Positions 52,252 through 61,555 are shown, counted from the stretch's first letter. The stretch is 64,000 nucleotides of DNA from Pseudomonas psychrophila (GCF_001043005.1 NZ_JYKZ01000008.1:62001-126000); one strand, 5' to 3'. Notes: generated by a model not told the origin, from the sequence alone. Made by a program: numbers and translations.

Positions 52252-53952
52252 ATGAAAATATCCCGTCAGGCCTACGCCGACATGTTCGGCCCCACCGTGG
52301 GTGACAAGGTTCGTTTGGCCGATACCGAGCTGTGGATCGAGGTCGAGCAGGACTTCACCACCTACGGCGAAGAAGTGAAGTTTGGCGGCGGCAAAGTGAT
52401 TCGTGACGGTATGGGCCAAAGCCAGTTGCTCGCCTGCGAGGTGGTCGACACCCTGATCACCAACGCGCTGATCATCGATCACTGGGGCATCGTCAAGGCC
52501 GATGTGGGCCTCAAGAACGGTCGCATCCACGCCATCGGCAAAGCCGGCAACCCGGATATCCAGCCCAATGTGACCATTGCCATCGGCGCCAGCACCGAAG
52601 TGATCGCCGGCGAAGGCATGATCCTCACGGCAGGCGGCATCGACACCCATATCCACTTCATCTGCCCGCAGCAGATCGAAGAAGCACTGAACAGTGGCGT
52701 GACGACCATGATCGGCGGCGGCACCGGCCCGGCCACCGGCACCAATGCCACGACCTGTACGCCAGGCCCGTGGCATATGGCGCGCATGCTGCAGGCCGCC
52801 GATTCGTTCCCAATGAACATGGGCTTTACCGGCAAGGGTAACGCCAGCCTGCCACAGCCGCTGATCGAGCAGGTGGAAGCCGGGGCCATCGGCCTCAAGC
52901 TGCACGAAGACTGGGGCACCACCCCGGCGTCCATCGACAACTGCCTGAATGTAGCCGACCGCTATGACGTGCAAGTCGCAATCCACAGCGACACCCTGAA
53001 TGAATCGGGCTTCGTCGAAACCACCCTGGCCGCGTTCAAGGGCCGCACGATTCACACTTATCACACCGAAGGTGCCGGTGGCGGCCATGCGCCGGACATC
53101 ATCAAGGCCTGCGGCCTGGTCAATGTGCTGCCCAGCTCCACCAATCCGACCCGGCCCTTTACCCGCAACACCATCGACGAACACCTCGACATGTTGATGG
53201 TGTGCCATCACCTGGACCCGAGCATTGCCGAGGATGTGGCCTTCGCCGAAAGCCGTATCCGCCGCGAAACCATTGCCGCCGAAGACATCCTCCATGATCT
53301 GGGCGCGTTCTCGATGATCAGCTCCGACAGCCAGGCCATGGGCCGTGTGGGCGAAGTCATCACCCGCACGTGGCAGACTGCCGACAAAATGAAGAAGCAA
53401 CGCGGCCCGCTGCCCGAAGATAGCCCGGGCAACGATAACTTCCGCGCCAAACGTTATATCGCCAAGTACACCATCAACCCGGCCATCACCCACGGCGTGA
53501 GCCATGAAGTGGGGTCGATCGAGGTGGGCAAGTGGGCCGACCTGGTGCTGTGGCGCCCGGCATTTTTTGGGGTCAAGCCGACGCTGATCCTCAAGGGCGG
53601 CGCGATTGCCGCCAGCCTGATGGGCGATGCCAACGCCTCCATCCCCACCCCGCAACCCGTGCATTACCGCCCGATGTTCGCAAGCTACGGGGGCTCGCGC
53701 CATGCCACCTGCCTGACCTTTATCAGCCAGGCCGCCTTTGACGCAGGCGTACCCGAAGCGCTGGGTTTGCAAAAGCAAATCGCGGTGGTCAAAGGCTGTC
53801 GCGATGTGCAAAAAACCGACCTGATTCATAACGGTTATTTGCCCAAGATCGAAGTCGACCCCCAGACCTATCAGGTCAAGGCCGACGGTGTGTTGCTGTG
53901 GTGTGAACCGGCTGATGTGTTGCCGATGGCACAGCGCTACTTTTTATTCTGA
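52252..53952 (+). CDS. ureC: Urease alpha subunit
   Basis: UreC (566 aa) holds the nickel active site that hydrolyses urea to ammonia and carbamate. Visible catalytic parts: GGIDTHIHFICPQQ (two nickel His ligands), GAIGLKLHEDWG with the carbamylated Lys216, HTEGAGGGHAPD with further nickel ligands, and the mobile flap MVCHHLD. It begins MKISRQAYADMFGPTVGDKV with AGGAACTC upstream. It ends the urease group; a histidine kinase follows 104 bases later. Confidence 0.97.
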   Translation: MKISRQAYADMFGPTVGDKVRLADTELWIEVEQDFTTYGEEVKFGGGKVIRDGMGQSQLLACEVVDTLITNALIIDHWGIVKADVGLKNGRIHAIGKAGNPDIQPNVTIAIGASTEVIAGEGMILTAGGIDTHIHFICPQQIEEALNSGVTTMIGGGTGPATGTNATTCTPGPWHMARMLQAADSFPMNMGFTGKGNASLPQPLIEQVEAGAIGLKLHEDWGTTPASIDNCLNVADRYDVQVAIHSDTLNESGFVETTLAAFKGRTIHTYHTEGAGGGHAPDIIKACGLVNVLPSSTNPTRPFTRNTIDEHLDMLMVCHHLDPSIAEDVAFAESRIRRETIAAEDILHDLGAFSMISSDSQAMGRVGEVITRTWQTADKMKKQRGPLPEDSPGNDNFRAKRYIAKYTINPAITHGVSHEVGSIEVGKWADLVLWRPAFFGVKPTLILKGGAIAASLMGDANASIPTPQPVHYRPMFASYGGSRHATCLTFISQAAFDAGVPEALGLQKQIAVVKGCRDVQKTDLIHNGYLPKIEVDPQTYQVKADGVLLWCEPADVLPMAQRYFLF

Positions 53953-54056
53953 TGCGCTGCGTTTGCAAGGGATTGGCGGTTGTATTGAAAAGCTGCGTTT
54001 GACGTTAAGATGCGTCACCTTCCAATACAGCCGCTCTTGCAGCGAGGTTTGTGGCC

Positions 54057-55190
54057 ATGCGCCTATCTGAATTCATCGTGCACAATGTTGATCGTATCGT
54101 CGATGAATGGGAGCAGTTTGCCGAAACCATCACACCGGCTGCCGATTCCATGACCAGCCTGGCGTTGCGCGACCATGCCAAAGAGATCCTGCTGGCCGCA
54201 TCGCGGGACATGGACACCGCGCAAACGGCCAGCGAGCAGCAGGCCAAGGCCGAGGGTGAGGGGCCCGAAACAAGCCCCGCTCTGGACGAAGCCGCCGCCA
54301 GCCACGGCGAACTGCGCCATACCGTGGGTTTTGATCTGGTACAGATGACTTCGGAGTTCCGTCATTTGCGCGCCTGCGTGATCCGCCTGTGGGTGGCCAG
54401 CATCGACTCTCCGGCCCTCTCGCACATGCAGGACATGATCCGCTTCAACGAGGCCATCGATCAGGCGCTGGCCGAATCAACGGCGGCCTACGCCGAACAG
54501 GTCAATCGCTCCCGGGACATCTTCCTCGCCATCCTTGGCCATGACCTGCGCGCACCGTTGCAGGCGGTGAGCATGTCCACTGAAATGCTGGAGCGCAAAG
54601 CACGGCTCGACGCCGATGCGTTGACCTATGTGCTGGCGATCAAAAATGGCACCCGCCACATGGGCTCGATGGTCAATGACCTGCTGGAGTTTGTGCGCAG
54701 CCGTCTGGGCAGCAATCTACCGATCGAACCCCTGGCCATGGACCTAGCCGTCGCCTGTCAGGCGGCGCTCGATGAAGCCTGTGCCGGTCAACCGGACCGT
54801 GCACCGAGCTTGCAGGTTGAGGGCGACGTGCAAGGCCATTGGGACCCGCGCAGGCTGGGGCAGCTGCTTCAGAACCTGATCGGCAATGCGCTGCAGCACG
54901 GTGCCCGCAAAGGTAACGTGACGCTGACCCTGAGCGGGGACATGAGCAACGTTACCTTGCGCATCCACAACCTTGGCCTGCCCATTGCCCAGGACGCCAT
55001 AGGCACCCTGTTCGACCCGCTGGTACGCAGCCCGAGCGAAGACATCACCCAGCCGGGAACGTCGACCAGCCTTGGGCTTGGCCTGTTTATCATCAAGGAA
55101 GTGGTGGACGCCCATAAAGGCAGCATCGAAGTGACCTCAAGCGAAGCCGACGGCACGACGTTTACCGTGGTGCTGCCAAGAAACGCCTGA
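54057..55190 (+). CDS. Orphan sensor histidine kinase with RsbR-like N-domain
   Basis: A 377-residue soluble kinase with no membrane helices. Residues about 1-140 are helical and fit an RsbRD_N-type sensor (IVDEWEQFAETITPAADSM, DLVQMTSEFRHLRACVIRLW). HisKA follows with AILGHDLRAPLQAVSMSTEM carrying the phosphorylated His. The ATPase domain has the N-box LLQNLIGNALQHGARKG and the G-box GLGLGLFIIKEVVDAH. ATG 54057 has GAGG at 54044-54047; GTG 54051 is an alternative. No response regulator is adjacent, so the partner is elsewhere. It may be a stress or nitrogen sensor, but nothing here shows which. Confidence 0.88.
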   Translation: MRLSEFIVHNVDRIVDEWEQFAETITPAADSMTSLALRDHAKEILLAASRDMDTAQTASEQQAKAEGEGPETSPALDEAAASHGELRHTVGFDLVQMTSEFRHLRACVIRLWVASIDSPALSHMQDMIRFNEAIDQALAESTAAYAEQVNRSRDIFLAILGHDLRAPLQAVSMSTEMLERKARLDADALTYVLAIKNGTRHMGSMVNDLLEFVRSRLGSNLPIEPLAMDLAVACQAALDEACAGQPDRAPSLQVEGDVQGHWDPRRLGQLLQNLIGNALQHGARKGNVTLTLSGDMSNVTLRIHNLGLPIAQDAIGTLFDPLVRSPSEDITQPGTSTSLGLGLFIIKEVVDAHKGSIEVTSSEADGTTFTVVLPRNA

Positions 55191-55210
55191 GCCATCTGCA
55201 AACGCCCTCT

Positions 55211-55295
55211 GTGGGAGCGGGCTTGCTCGCGATGCAGTCGCCGCGGTTCAACAGGAACACCGCGCCGATACCATCACAGGCAAGCCAGCTCCCAC
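55211..55295. repeat. Degenerate REP inverted pair (kinase-cbpM gap)
   Basis: A GGGCTTGC-subtype REP at the left faces a diverged partner (GGCAAGCCAGCTCCCAC) at the right, in the gap where the kinase and cbpM converge. Confidence 0.8.
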
Positions 55296-55317
55296 AAAGC
55301 CTGTGGGCATGCTTCAT

Positions 55318-55623
55318 TTATTGCGTCACAAAGCGCCCCAACTGCTGCTTGAGCCGCTGATTTTCGGCCCGCAGTTGCTGCACTTCTTCGAGCAGGTCCA
55401 GCGCCAGGGCGACGCCTTCCCACTCTATTTGCAGATCATCACGCAGCTTGGCCGCACGCCTGGCGATGGCCAGTTCGTAGTCTTCAAAACGCCACACGTC
55501 AGGCGTGCGGCCCTGAGGTTCGATAATTCCGTGTTCGACAATCTCTATCACGTAAGTGGCCGGGATATTGGCCTCTTCGCAGAACCTTTCCATGTCCAGC
55601 TGAACGATCAGGGTGCTGCTCAT
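55318..55623 (-). CDS. cbpM: Chaperone modulator CbpM
   Basis: CbpM (101 aa) binds the J domain of CbpA and blocks its co-chaperone and DNA-binding activity. It is a small helical protein with the MerR-like feature FCEEANIPATYVIEIVEHGI and GRTPDVWRFEDYELAIARRA, then a coiled-coil tail (LDLLEEVQQLRAENQRLKQQ). It starts two bases after the cbpA stop, so both are translated from one message. Confidence 0.93.
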   Translation of the reverse strand: MSSTLIVQLDMERFCEEANIPATYVIEIVEHGIIEPQGRTPDVWRFEDYELAIARRAAKLRDDLQIEWEGVALALDLLEEVQQLRAENQRLKQQLGRFVTQ

Positions 55624-55625
55624 GA

Positions 55626-56537
55626 TCAGTTACTCCATTGTTCTCTCGGATCAAATGCTGCTTTGTCGGCGAGTTCTTGCCACAGTGCTTTAGTGGCCTC
55701 GTCGGTATGCTTGGGCATGACTACTTTCAATTGGGCATACAAATCACCACGCTGGCCTTGCTTGTCCGCCAAGCCGTGGCCCTTGATCCGCATGCGCTGA
55801 CCGCTCTGACTGTCAGGGCGAATAGTCATCATCACCTTGCTGGTCAGGGTTGGTATCGCCACCTTGGTACCCAGCGCAGCTTCCCACGGGGCCAATGGCA
55901 CCGTGATTACCAGGTCATGGCCTTCGACATCGAACTTGGGGTGCGGCGCAAAACGGATGATCAGGTACAGATCACCATTGGCTCCACCGCCCATGCCCGG
56001 CGCGCCCTGCCCTTTAAGGCGGATACGCTCGCCGTCGGTCACACCGGCAGGAATTTTCACACTCAGGGTCTTGCTGGTATCGCCGATCTGGAAGCTGATC
56101 TGCTTCGACTCACCAGACAGGGTTTCTTCAAGAAAAATCGGCAATTCCATTTCTACATCCTGCCCGCGACGGCCCGCACTGCGGCCCGACTGCCCACCAA
56201 ATCCATTACCGCGCGAACCGAAGATCGAGCTGAAAAAGTCTGAAAAATCGCCGTTGTTCTCGAAACCACCACTGGAATGACCCTGCCAGCCTGGCGGCCC
56301 CTGGAATGGCTGACCATGCTGACCGTATTTACGAATCTCATCGTATTCGGCGCGTTTTTCGGCACTTTTAAGTGCTTCATACGCTTCGTTGACGTCCTTG
56401 AACTTGCTCTCGGCGTCCTTTTCCTTGCTCACATCCGGGTGATATTTGCGCGCCAGCTTGCGATAGGCGGTCTTGATCGCCTTGTCGTCGGCCGTGGGCT
56501 CAACACCCAGGATCTTGTAATAGTCTTTGAAGTCCAT
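55626..56537 (-). CDS. cbpA: DnaJ-class curved-DNA-binding chaperone CbpA
   Basis: CbpA (303 aa) is a DnaJ-like co-chaperone that also binds curved DNA. The J domain is at 1-70 with the HPD motif in YRKLARKYHPDVSKEKDAES. A Gly/Phe-rich linker spans about 78-125, then two beta-rich C-terminal domains with LPIFLEETLSGESKQISF and LKGQGAPGMGGG. There is no zinc-finger domain, as in CbpA and unlike DnaJ. The start at 56537 gives MDFKDYYKILGV. It runs divergently from a YegD-type Hsp70, separated by 302 bp. Confidence 0.95.
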   Translation of the reverse strand: MDFKDYYKILGVEPTADDKAIKTAYRKLARKYHPDVSKEKDAESKFKDVNEAYEALKSAEKRAEYDEIRKYGQHGQPFQGPPGWQGHSSGGFENNGDFSDFFSSIFGSRGNGFGGQSGRSAGRRGQDVEMELPIFLEETLSGESKQISFQIGDTSKTLSVKIPAGVTDGERIRLKGQGAPGMGGGANGDLYLIIRFAPHPKFDVEGHDLVITVPLAPWEAALGTKVAIPTLTSKVMMTIRPDSQSGQRMRIKGHGLADKQGQRGDLYAQLKVVMPKHTDEATKALWQELADKAAFDPREQWSN

Positions 56538-56839
56538 GTAAGGATCACCATCCGTTATCAATATCGCGCTGTTCCAGACCACCCAGAATGCTCTGGTTGA
56601 CCGGCCTGTCAATTGACCGGTCTCAATCGTGTGACGGAACGCCGCTGCAAAAGTTTATCGGCAGCCTACGGGCTTCACTCAGTCGCCTGACAACTACCAA
56701 ACCAATGTCTGGAAGTTTGGGGGTGAAGGATAGTCTTTCAAGTGGATTAAAACCTGCGAATTAGCGAATCGTCGCCCTTCGATTCTTCGACGGTCTGACA
56801 TACACTGCGCGGCCGTTTTTTAACCGGAACACGAAAGAC
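56538..56839. other. Divergent cbpA / Hsp70 promoter region
   Basis: 302 bp without a gene, holding promoters for both directions. On the plus strand TTGACCGG occurs twice, at 56597-56604 and 56614-56621, 17 bases apart. On the minus strand TTGACA within this block could serve as a cbpA -35. No heat-shock (sigma-32) promoter could be assigned with confidence. Confidence 0.45.
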
Positions 56840-58105
56840 ATGAAAAGCGCCTCTCCAGCCCGTGCCTGCGGCATCGACTTCGGCACGTCCAACTCCACCG
56901 TCGGCTGGCTTCGTCCAGGCGTGGAAACCCTCATCGCGCTGGAGGACGACAAGATCACCCTGCCCTCAGTGGTGTTCTTCAATATTGAAGAGCGCCGCCC
57001 GGTGTATGGCCGTCTGGCGCTGCATGAGTACCTGGAAGGCTACGAAGGCCGCCTGATGCGCTCGCTCAAGAGCCTGCTGGGTTCCAAGCTGATCAAGCAC
57101 GACACCAGCGTCCTGGGGACGGCAATGCCGTTCAAGGACTTGCTGGGGCTGTTCATCGCGCAGCTCAAAAAGCGCGCTGAGGCGACCGCCGGTCGAGAAT
57201 TTGAAGAAGTGGTGCTGGGTCGCCCGGTTTTTTTCGTCGATGACGATCCCCTGGCGGACCAGGAAGCCGAAAACACCCTGACCGACGTGGCTCGTGCCAT
57301 CGGTTTCAAAGAAGTGTCTTTCCAGTACGAACCGATCGCAGCGGCATTCGATTACGAGTCCACTATCGAACGCGAAGAGCTGGTACTGATCGTCGACATC
57401 GGCGGTGGTACGTCCGACTTCTCGCTGGTGCGCCTGTCGCCAGAGCGTCGTGGCATGGACAACCGCCAGGACGACATCCTCGCCACCGGTGGTGTACACG
57501 TGGGCGGGACCGATTTCGACAAACAGCTGAGCCTGCAAGGCGTGATGCCGCTCTTCGGCTACGGTAGCCGCATGAAAAGCGGCGCCTATATGCCTACCAG
57601 CCATCACATGAATCTGGCGACCTGGCACACCATCAACTCGGTGTATTCGCAAAAATCCCAGCTGGCGCTGGGCAGCATGCGCTACGACATCGAAGACACC
57701 GGCGGCATCGACCGGCTGTTCAAGCTGATTGAACAGCGTGCCGGTCACTGGCTGGCGATGGAAATCGAAGAAACCAAGATCCAGCTGACCCATAACGACA
57801 GCCGCCACTTGCCCCTGGACCGGGTTGAAGCGGGACTGAGCGTTGACCTGAGCCGTGGGCTGTTCGAAGCGGCCATCGACAATCAGCTGGAACGTATCCG
57901 CAACAGCGTGACCCACTTGCTTACCAGCGCAGGCGTAGGTGTCGAGCAGGTCGACACGGTGTTCTTCACCGGCGGTTCGAGCGGCATTCCTGCATTGCGC
58001 CAGAGCGTTGCCGCCATGTTGCCCAATGCCCGTCATGTTGAAGGCAATATTTTCGGCAGCATCGGCAGCGGTTTGGCGATTGAGGCTAAAAAGCGTTACG
58101 GCTAA
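56840..58105 (+). CDS. yegD: YegD-type Hsp70-family ATPase
   Basis: A 421-residue Hsp70-family protein that contains the ATPase fold but lacks the roughly 200-residue substrate-binding domain of DnaK. Phosphate loop 1 is CGIDFGTSNSTVGW, phosphate loop 2 is LIVDIGGGTSDFSLVRL, and the adenosine motif is FFTGGSSGIPALRQ. The length and LPSVVFFNIEERRPVYGR match E. coli YegD. Its function is not known. The neighbouring J-protein CbpA suggests a partner, though CbpA normally works with DnaK. Confidence 0.9.
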   Translation: MKSASPARACGIDFGTSNSTVGWLRPGVETLIALEDDKITLPSVVFFNIEERRPVYGRLALHEYLEGYEGRLMRSLKSLLGSKLIKHDTSVLGTAMPFKDLLGLFIAQLKKRAEATAGREFEEVVLGRPVFFVDDDPLADQEAENTLTDVARAIGFKEVSFQYEPIAAAFDYESTIEREELVLIVDIGGGTSDFSLVRLSPERRGMDNRQDDILATGGVHVGGTDFDKQLSLQGVMPLFGYGSRMKSGAYMPTSHHMNLATWHTINSVYSQKSQLALGSMRYDIEDTGGIDRLFKLIEQRAGHWLAMEIEETKIQLTHNDSRHLPLDRVEAGLSVDLSRGLFEAAIDNQLERIRNSVTHLLTSAGVGVEQVDTVFFTGGSSGIPALRQSVAAMLPNARHVEGNIFGSIGSGLAIEAKKRYG

Positions 58106-58187
58106 TCCCGTAATACTCATTCCCCCGTAGCAGCTGCCGAAGGAACGAGGCTGCGTTCGGCGGCGTAGCCGTCGTAAAATCAGATCA

Positions 58188-58209
58188 CGCGGTTTACAGA
58201 TAAACCGCG
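58188..58209. terminator. Hairpin between yegD and the AI-2E family gene
   Basis: A perfect 9-bp stem (CGCGGTTTA / TAAACCGCG) with a CAGA loop lies between two convergent genes. There is no long T tract. A degenerate AGCTGCCGAAGG repeat precedes it at about 58126-58175. Confidence 0.6.
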
Positions 58210-58224
58210 CGTTCAGGATTTGCG

Positions 58225-59235
58225 TTAAACCAACCCCACCTGCTTCAACTCGCTTTTCAAATATGCGTAATAAATCGGTCCGGCCACCACACCCGGCAGG
58301 CCGAACGCTGCCTCAAATACCAGCATCGCGAGCAACAACTCCCACGATTTGGCGCTGATCTGCCCACCCACAATTCTGGCGTTAAGAAAGTATTCCAGCT
58401 TGTGGATAACGATCAGGTAGCCCAACGCACCTACCGCCACCCATATCGACAGTGACAAGCCAACAATGGTGATGAGCGTGTTGGAGATCAGGTTACCGAT
58501 CACCGGCAACAAGCCCAGCAGGAAGGTCAGCACGATCAGGGTTTTGGTCAGCGGCAAGTGAACGCCCATCAGCGGCAGGATCACGGCCAGGAAAATCCCG
58601 GTAAACGCGGTGTTGAGCAGCGCAATCTTGATTTGCGCAAACACGATATTGCGAAACGCCTGTACCAGCAGGTGCAGTCGCTCGAACAGCGCGGCAGACA
58701 GCGGCTTGCGACGGCTGATATCAGGAATGGTCTGCAAGGCCATGATTGCCCCCAGCACCATGCCGATCAGCAGGGTCACGAACATGTGCGCCGCGTCTTT
58801 GCCCACCAGTTGCAGATCGCTGAGATGCTTGTTCATCCACTGCCCGATGGCCACCCGGAACTCAGCAGCGCTGGCAGGCAGGTAACTGTCCAGAAACGGC
58901 GGCAATTGACCCCGTGCCCGATCGACCACGGCCATGAACTTGTTCAGTGAAGCGCCTGGATTTTCGGCTTCATGCAGCAAAAAGCTGATGGCTCCGGCAA
59001 AAATCAGCGCCAGTACGCTGACAATCAGCGTCCCCAGCAATGCGACCGCCAGCCAGCGCGCACGGCGCCCGGCAATCAGACGCTGCAGTTGGGGGGTGAG
59101 CATGTTGACCAGTTCGAACACCAACAACCCAGCCAGCAGGCTGGGCAACAAACGCAACGGGAAAACCAGTAGCAGGCCGCCAGCAATGATGATGTAGCTG
59201 GCCAACACGATGTGACGCTGGGAAAACGATGGCAT
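58225..59235 (-). CDS. AI-2E family transporter / PerM-like permease
   Basis: A 336-residue integral membrane protein of the AI-2E transporter (UPF0118) family, with about eight helices. Motifs: LASYIIIAGGLLLVFPLRLLP at the N-terminus, a periplasmic segment near 80-145, KTLIVLTFLLGLLPVIGNLI and ALGYLIVIHKLEYFLNARIV, then SAKSWELLLAMLVFEAAFGL. Family members export or import small molecules, and most are uncharacterised, so transport of autoinducer-2 should not be assumed. The gene is alone between convergent and divergent neighbours. Confidence 0.88.
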   Translation of the reverse strand: MPSFSQRHIVLASYIIIAGGLLLVFPLRLLPSLLAGLLVFELVNMLTPQLQRLIAGRRARWLAVALLGTLIVSVLALIFAGAISFLLHEAENPGASLNKFMAVVDRARGQLPPFLDSYLPASAAEFRVAIGQWMNKHLSDLQLVGKDAAHMFVTLLIGMVLGAIMALQTIPDISRRKPLSAALFERLHLLVQAFRNIVFAQIKIALLNTAFTGIFLAVILPLMGVHLPLTKTLIVLTFLLGLLPVIGNLISNTLITIVGLSLSIWVAVGALGYLIVIHKLEYFLNARIVGGQISAKSWELLLAMLVFEAAFGLPGVVAGPIYYAYLKSELKQVGLV

Positions 59236-59342
59236 ACAGCCTCAAAACTGACAGCGTGAAAGGAAAGGCAGTCTGCCAGCCTTCGGCGGGGAGCACTAGA
59301 ATTTGTGACCGGCGAGTGCTGAAGCCACACCTCAATGCCCCT

Positions 59343-59393
59343 GTGGGAGCGAGCCTGCTCGCGAATGATCTTCGCAAGCAGGCTTGCTTCCAC
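59343..59393. repeat. REP inverted pair (psiF - AI-2E gap)
   Basis: A GAGCCTG REP and a diverged inverse copy (GCAAGCAGGCTTGCTTCCAC) are separated by about 8 bases, between the two minus-strand genes. Confidence 0.85.
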
Positions 59394-59430
59394 AGTTGAA
59401 GTGTCTCGTCAGCAGCGACAAGAGCCCGCT

Positions 59431-59712
59431 TTATTTTTTCTTCAGGCACTCGCTCATAAAGGCTTTGCGCGCATCACCCTTGAGTTCCTGGGTACCGGCG
59501 GTGGCGTTGCAGGTTTTCATTTTTTCTTGCTGCGTGGCCGGTTTCGCCTTGAGGCAGGTGCTCATAAAGGCTTTGCGCTCATCCCCCTTAAGGGCTTTGG
59601 CACTCGCGTCAGCGTTGCAGGTAGTCATTTTGTTTTGTTGGGCAGTGGCCGCAAAACCCTGGGAGCACAGCAGCAGACCTATCAGCAGCAGAGGAACACG
59701 CAGCATCTTCAT
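59431..59712 (-). CDS. PsiF-repeat secreted protein
   Basis: A 93-residue exported protein with signal peptide MKMLRVPLLLIGLLLCSQGF. It then has two copies of the PsiF repeat, each of about 30 residues, built on KMTTCNADASAKALKGDERK and AFMSTCLK, then KMKTCNATAGTQELKGDARK and AFMSECLK. Each repeat has two Cys. The family is named after a phosphate-starvation-induced E. coli gene; function unknown. ATG 59712 is chosen; upstream ATG 59739 would add a polar leader. Confidence 0.88.
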   Translation of the reverse strand: MKMLRVPLLLIGLLLCSQGFAATAQQNKMTTCNADASAKALKGDERKAFMSTCLKAKPATQQEKMKTCNATAGTQELKGDARKAFMSECLKKK

Positions 59713-59797
59713 GGAGTTTTCTCTTTGTTGACGCGCCACGTTTCAGCGCGGGTAAATGCAGTGTAGACAAACCTAGTTACAACACTGACTCACCACT

Positions 59798-60583
59798 TCA
59801 AAGATGACGTGCCTGGCGCCGATACTGCTCTGGCGTACACCCGGCCTGGCGCGCAAACATCGCGATAAACGCCGATGAGGTGCTGTAGCCCAGATCAAAG
59901 CCCACCTCCTGCACGCTACGCGAGGACTCCAGCGCCTCGATCGCCGCCAGAAAGCGCAGACGCTGACGCCACTCACCAAAGCTCATGCCCAGTTCGCGCA
60001 CAAACAGCCGCGCCAGGGTGCGCTCGCTGACATGCACCTGCTGCGCCCACTGGCCCAGCGGCCGGTTATCGCCGGGGGACAGTTGCAGCGCCTCCAGCAC
60101 CAGTAACAAGCCAGGATGGCTGGCATAGGGCAAGAAACACTGATGCATCGGCGCCTGACGCAATTGGTCGACCAGCACCTGCGCCAGTCGAACATCCGCC
60201 TCGCTCTGGGGGATATTGATATCGCGGCGGGCGAAATCACTGAGGATTGCCTTGAGAATATCGCTGATGGCCAGGGTGACCGGGGTGGTCGGCAGGTGCT
60301 GGCAGTGAACCGCATCCAGATACACCGAACGGTAAACAATGGCCTGCGCATTGCTGGCGCTGTGCTCGGTGTTGGGCGGGATCCAGACCGCGTATTGGGG
60401 CGGCGACATAAAGCGCCGACCATCGACTTCAAAGCGCATAACCCCGTGGGCCACGTAGTCCAGCGAGCCCCAGGCATGGACATGGGGTACGGCATGGCTG
60501 TGGGCCTGAAACTCGGCGTAGCGAAAGTAAACCGGTGCAGGCAAGCCGTCGAACTCGGGGACGCTGATCAGATTCTTGCGCAT
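59798..60583 (-). CDS. AraC family transcriptional regulator
   Basis: A 261-residue regulator. The N-terminal cupin-type domain has HSHAVPHVHAWGSLDYVAHG and YAVWIPPNTEHSASN, which would bind a small ligand. The C-terminal AraC DNA-binding domain has two helix-turn-helices: WAQQVHVSERTLARLFVREL and EVGFDLGYSTSSAFIAMFAR, ending CTPEQYRRQ. The start at 60583 is chosen; the frame is open another 34 codons, but these overlap the divergent transporter start. It is divergent from an EamA transporter and probably regulates it. Confidence 0.9.
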   Translation of the reverse strand: MRKNLISVPEFDGLPAPVYFRYAEFQAHSHAVPHVHAWGSLDYVAHGVMRFEVDGRRFMSPPQYAVWIPPNTEHSASNAQAIVYRSVYLDAVHCQHLPTTPVTLAISDILKAILSDFARRDINIPQSEADVRLAQVLVDQLRQAPMHQCFLPYASHPGLLLVLEALQLSPGDNRPLGQWAQQVHVSERTLARLFVRELGMSFGEWRQRLRFLAAIEALESSRSVQEVGFDLGYSTSSAFIAMFARQAGCTPEQYRRQARHL

Positions 60584-60679
60584 GCTGTCTGGATTCGGTG
60601 TGAGATTGGCCGGATCGCAGTATAGGCTTGCAGACAGACAGGCGGATAATCGTCGCTCATTGAATGTATGGTTGTCCTG

Positions 60680-61555
60680 ATGCAATACGCTTACCCGCTA
60701 CTGGCCATTTTTATCTGGGCCGGCAATACCGTAATCAACAAGTTGGCGGTCGGGGCGATCTTTCCGTCCGAGATCGGTTTCTACCGCTGGCTGCTGGCCG
60801 GTCTGCTGTTTACTCCCTTCATGCTCAAACCGGTCATGGCCAACTGGCCGGTCATCCGCCCGAACCTGGGCAAGATCTTCGTCCTTGGCGTGCTTGGCAT
60901 GGCGATTTACCAAAGCCTGGCCTACTACGCGGCGGCCAGGACCTCAGCTACCAACATGGGCATTATCCTGTCGCTGATGCCATTGATGGTGCTTGCGATG
61001 TCCATCATCAGCCTGGGCCAGAGCCTGACGGCCGGAGCATTGGTGGGCGCCATCGTGTCATTTGTCGGGGTGCTGGTGGTGGTGTCGAGCGGCAGCCTCA
61101 GGGCTTTGCTCGATCACGGCCTGAACCTGGGCGACGCGATGATGCTGGTCGCGACGCTGGCCTATGCGATTTACAGCACGCTGCTGAAGAAATGGCAGTT
61201 GCGCCTGCCGCCGCTGCAAATGCTGTACCTGCAAGTCCTCGTGGCAATTGTGGTGTTATTCCCGCTGTACCTGGCCTCCCCCAAGGTGGGCCCGACCGTT
61301 CACAACATGGGGCTGGTGCTCTACGCCTGTGTGCTGGCGTCGATGATCGCGCCCTTGGCCTGGATGAAAGCCGTGGCCACCCTGGGTCCGAGCCGCACCA
61401 CGCTGTTTTTCAATCTGCTGCCGCTGATTACGGCATTGATTGCTGCCGTGGTATTGAAGGAACAGTTGCATGCCTACCACCTGATGGGTGGCGCGCTGAC
61501 TCTGGGCGGGGTGATTTTGTCCGAACGCTGGACTACGCCACTTCGCAAAGCCTGA
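60680..61555 (+). CDS. EamA/DMT family transporter
   Basis: A 291-residue inner-membrane transporter with ten helices in two EamA repeats. It starts MQYAYPLLAIFIWAGNTVIN and has FYRWLLAGLLFTPFMLKP and, in the second half, GPSRTTLFFNLLPLITALIA followed by KEQLHAYHLMGGALTLGGVI. ATG 60668 is an alternative, four codons upstream; neither has a clear ribosome site. It is divergent from the AraC gene, so probably an inducible exporter. The substrate cannot be read. Confidence 0.9.
   Translation: MQYAYPLLAIFIWAGNTVINKLAVGAIFPSEIGFYRWLLAGLLFTPFMLKPVMANWPVIRPNLGKIFVLGVLGMAIYQSLAYYAAARTSATNMGIILSLMPLMVLAMSIISLGQSLTAGALVGAIVSFVGVLVVVSSGSLRALLDHGLNLGDAMMLVATLAYAIYSTLLKKWQLRLPPLQMLYLQVLVAIVVLFPLYLASPKVGPTVHNMGLVLYACVLASMIAPLAWMKAVATLGPSRTTLFFNLLPLITALIAAVVLKEQLHAYHLMGGALTLGGVILSERWTTPLRKA

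Noticed and set aside
51952..53829. 625-codon minus-strand open frame opposite ureC
   Set aside because: It is the antisense shadow of a fully conserved urease alpha subunit; its product is His/Ala/Gly-rich with no family motif and no ribosome site.
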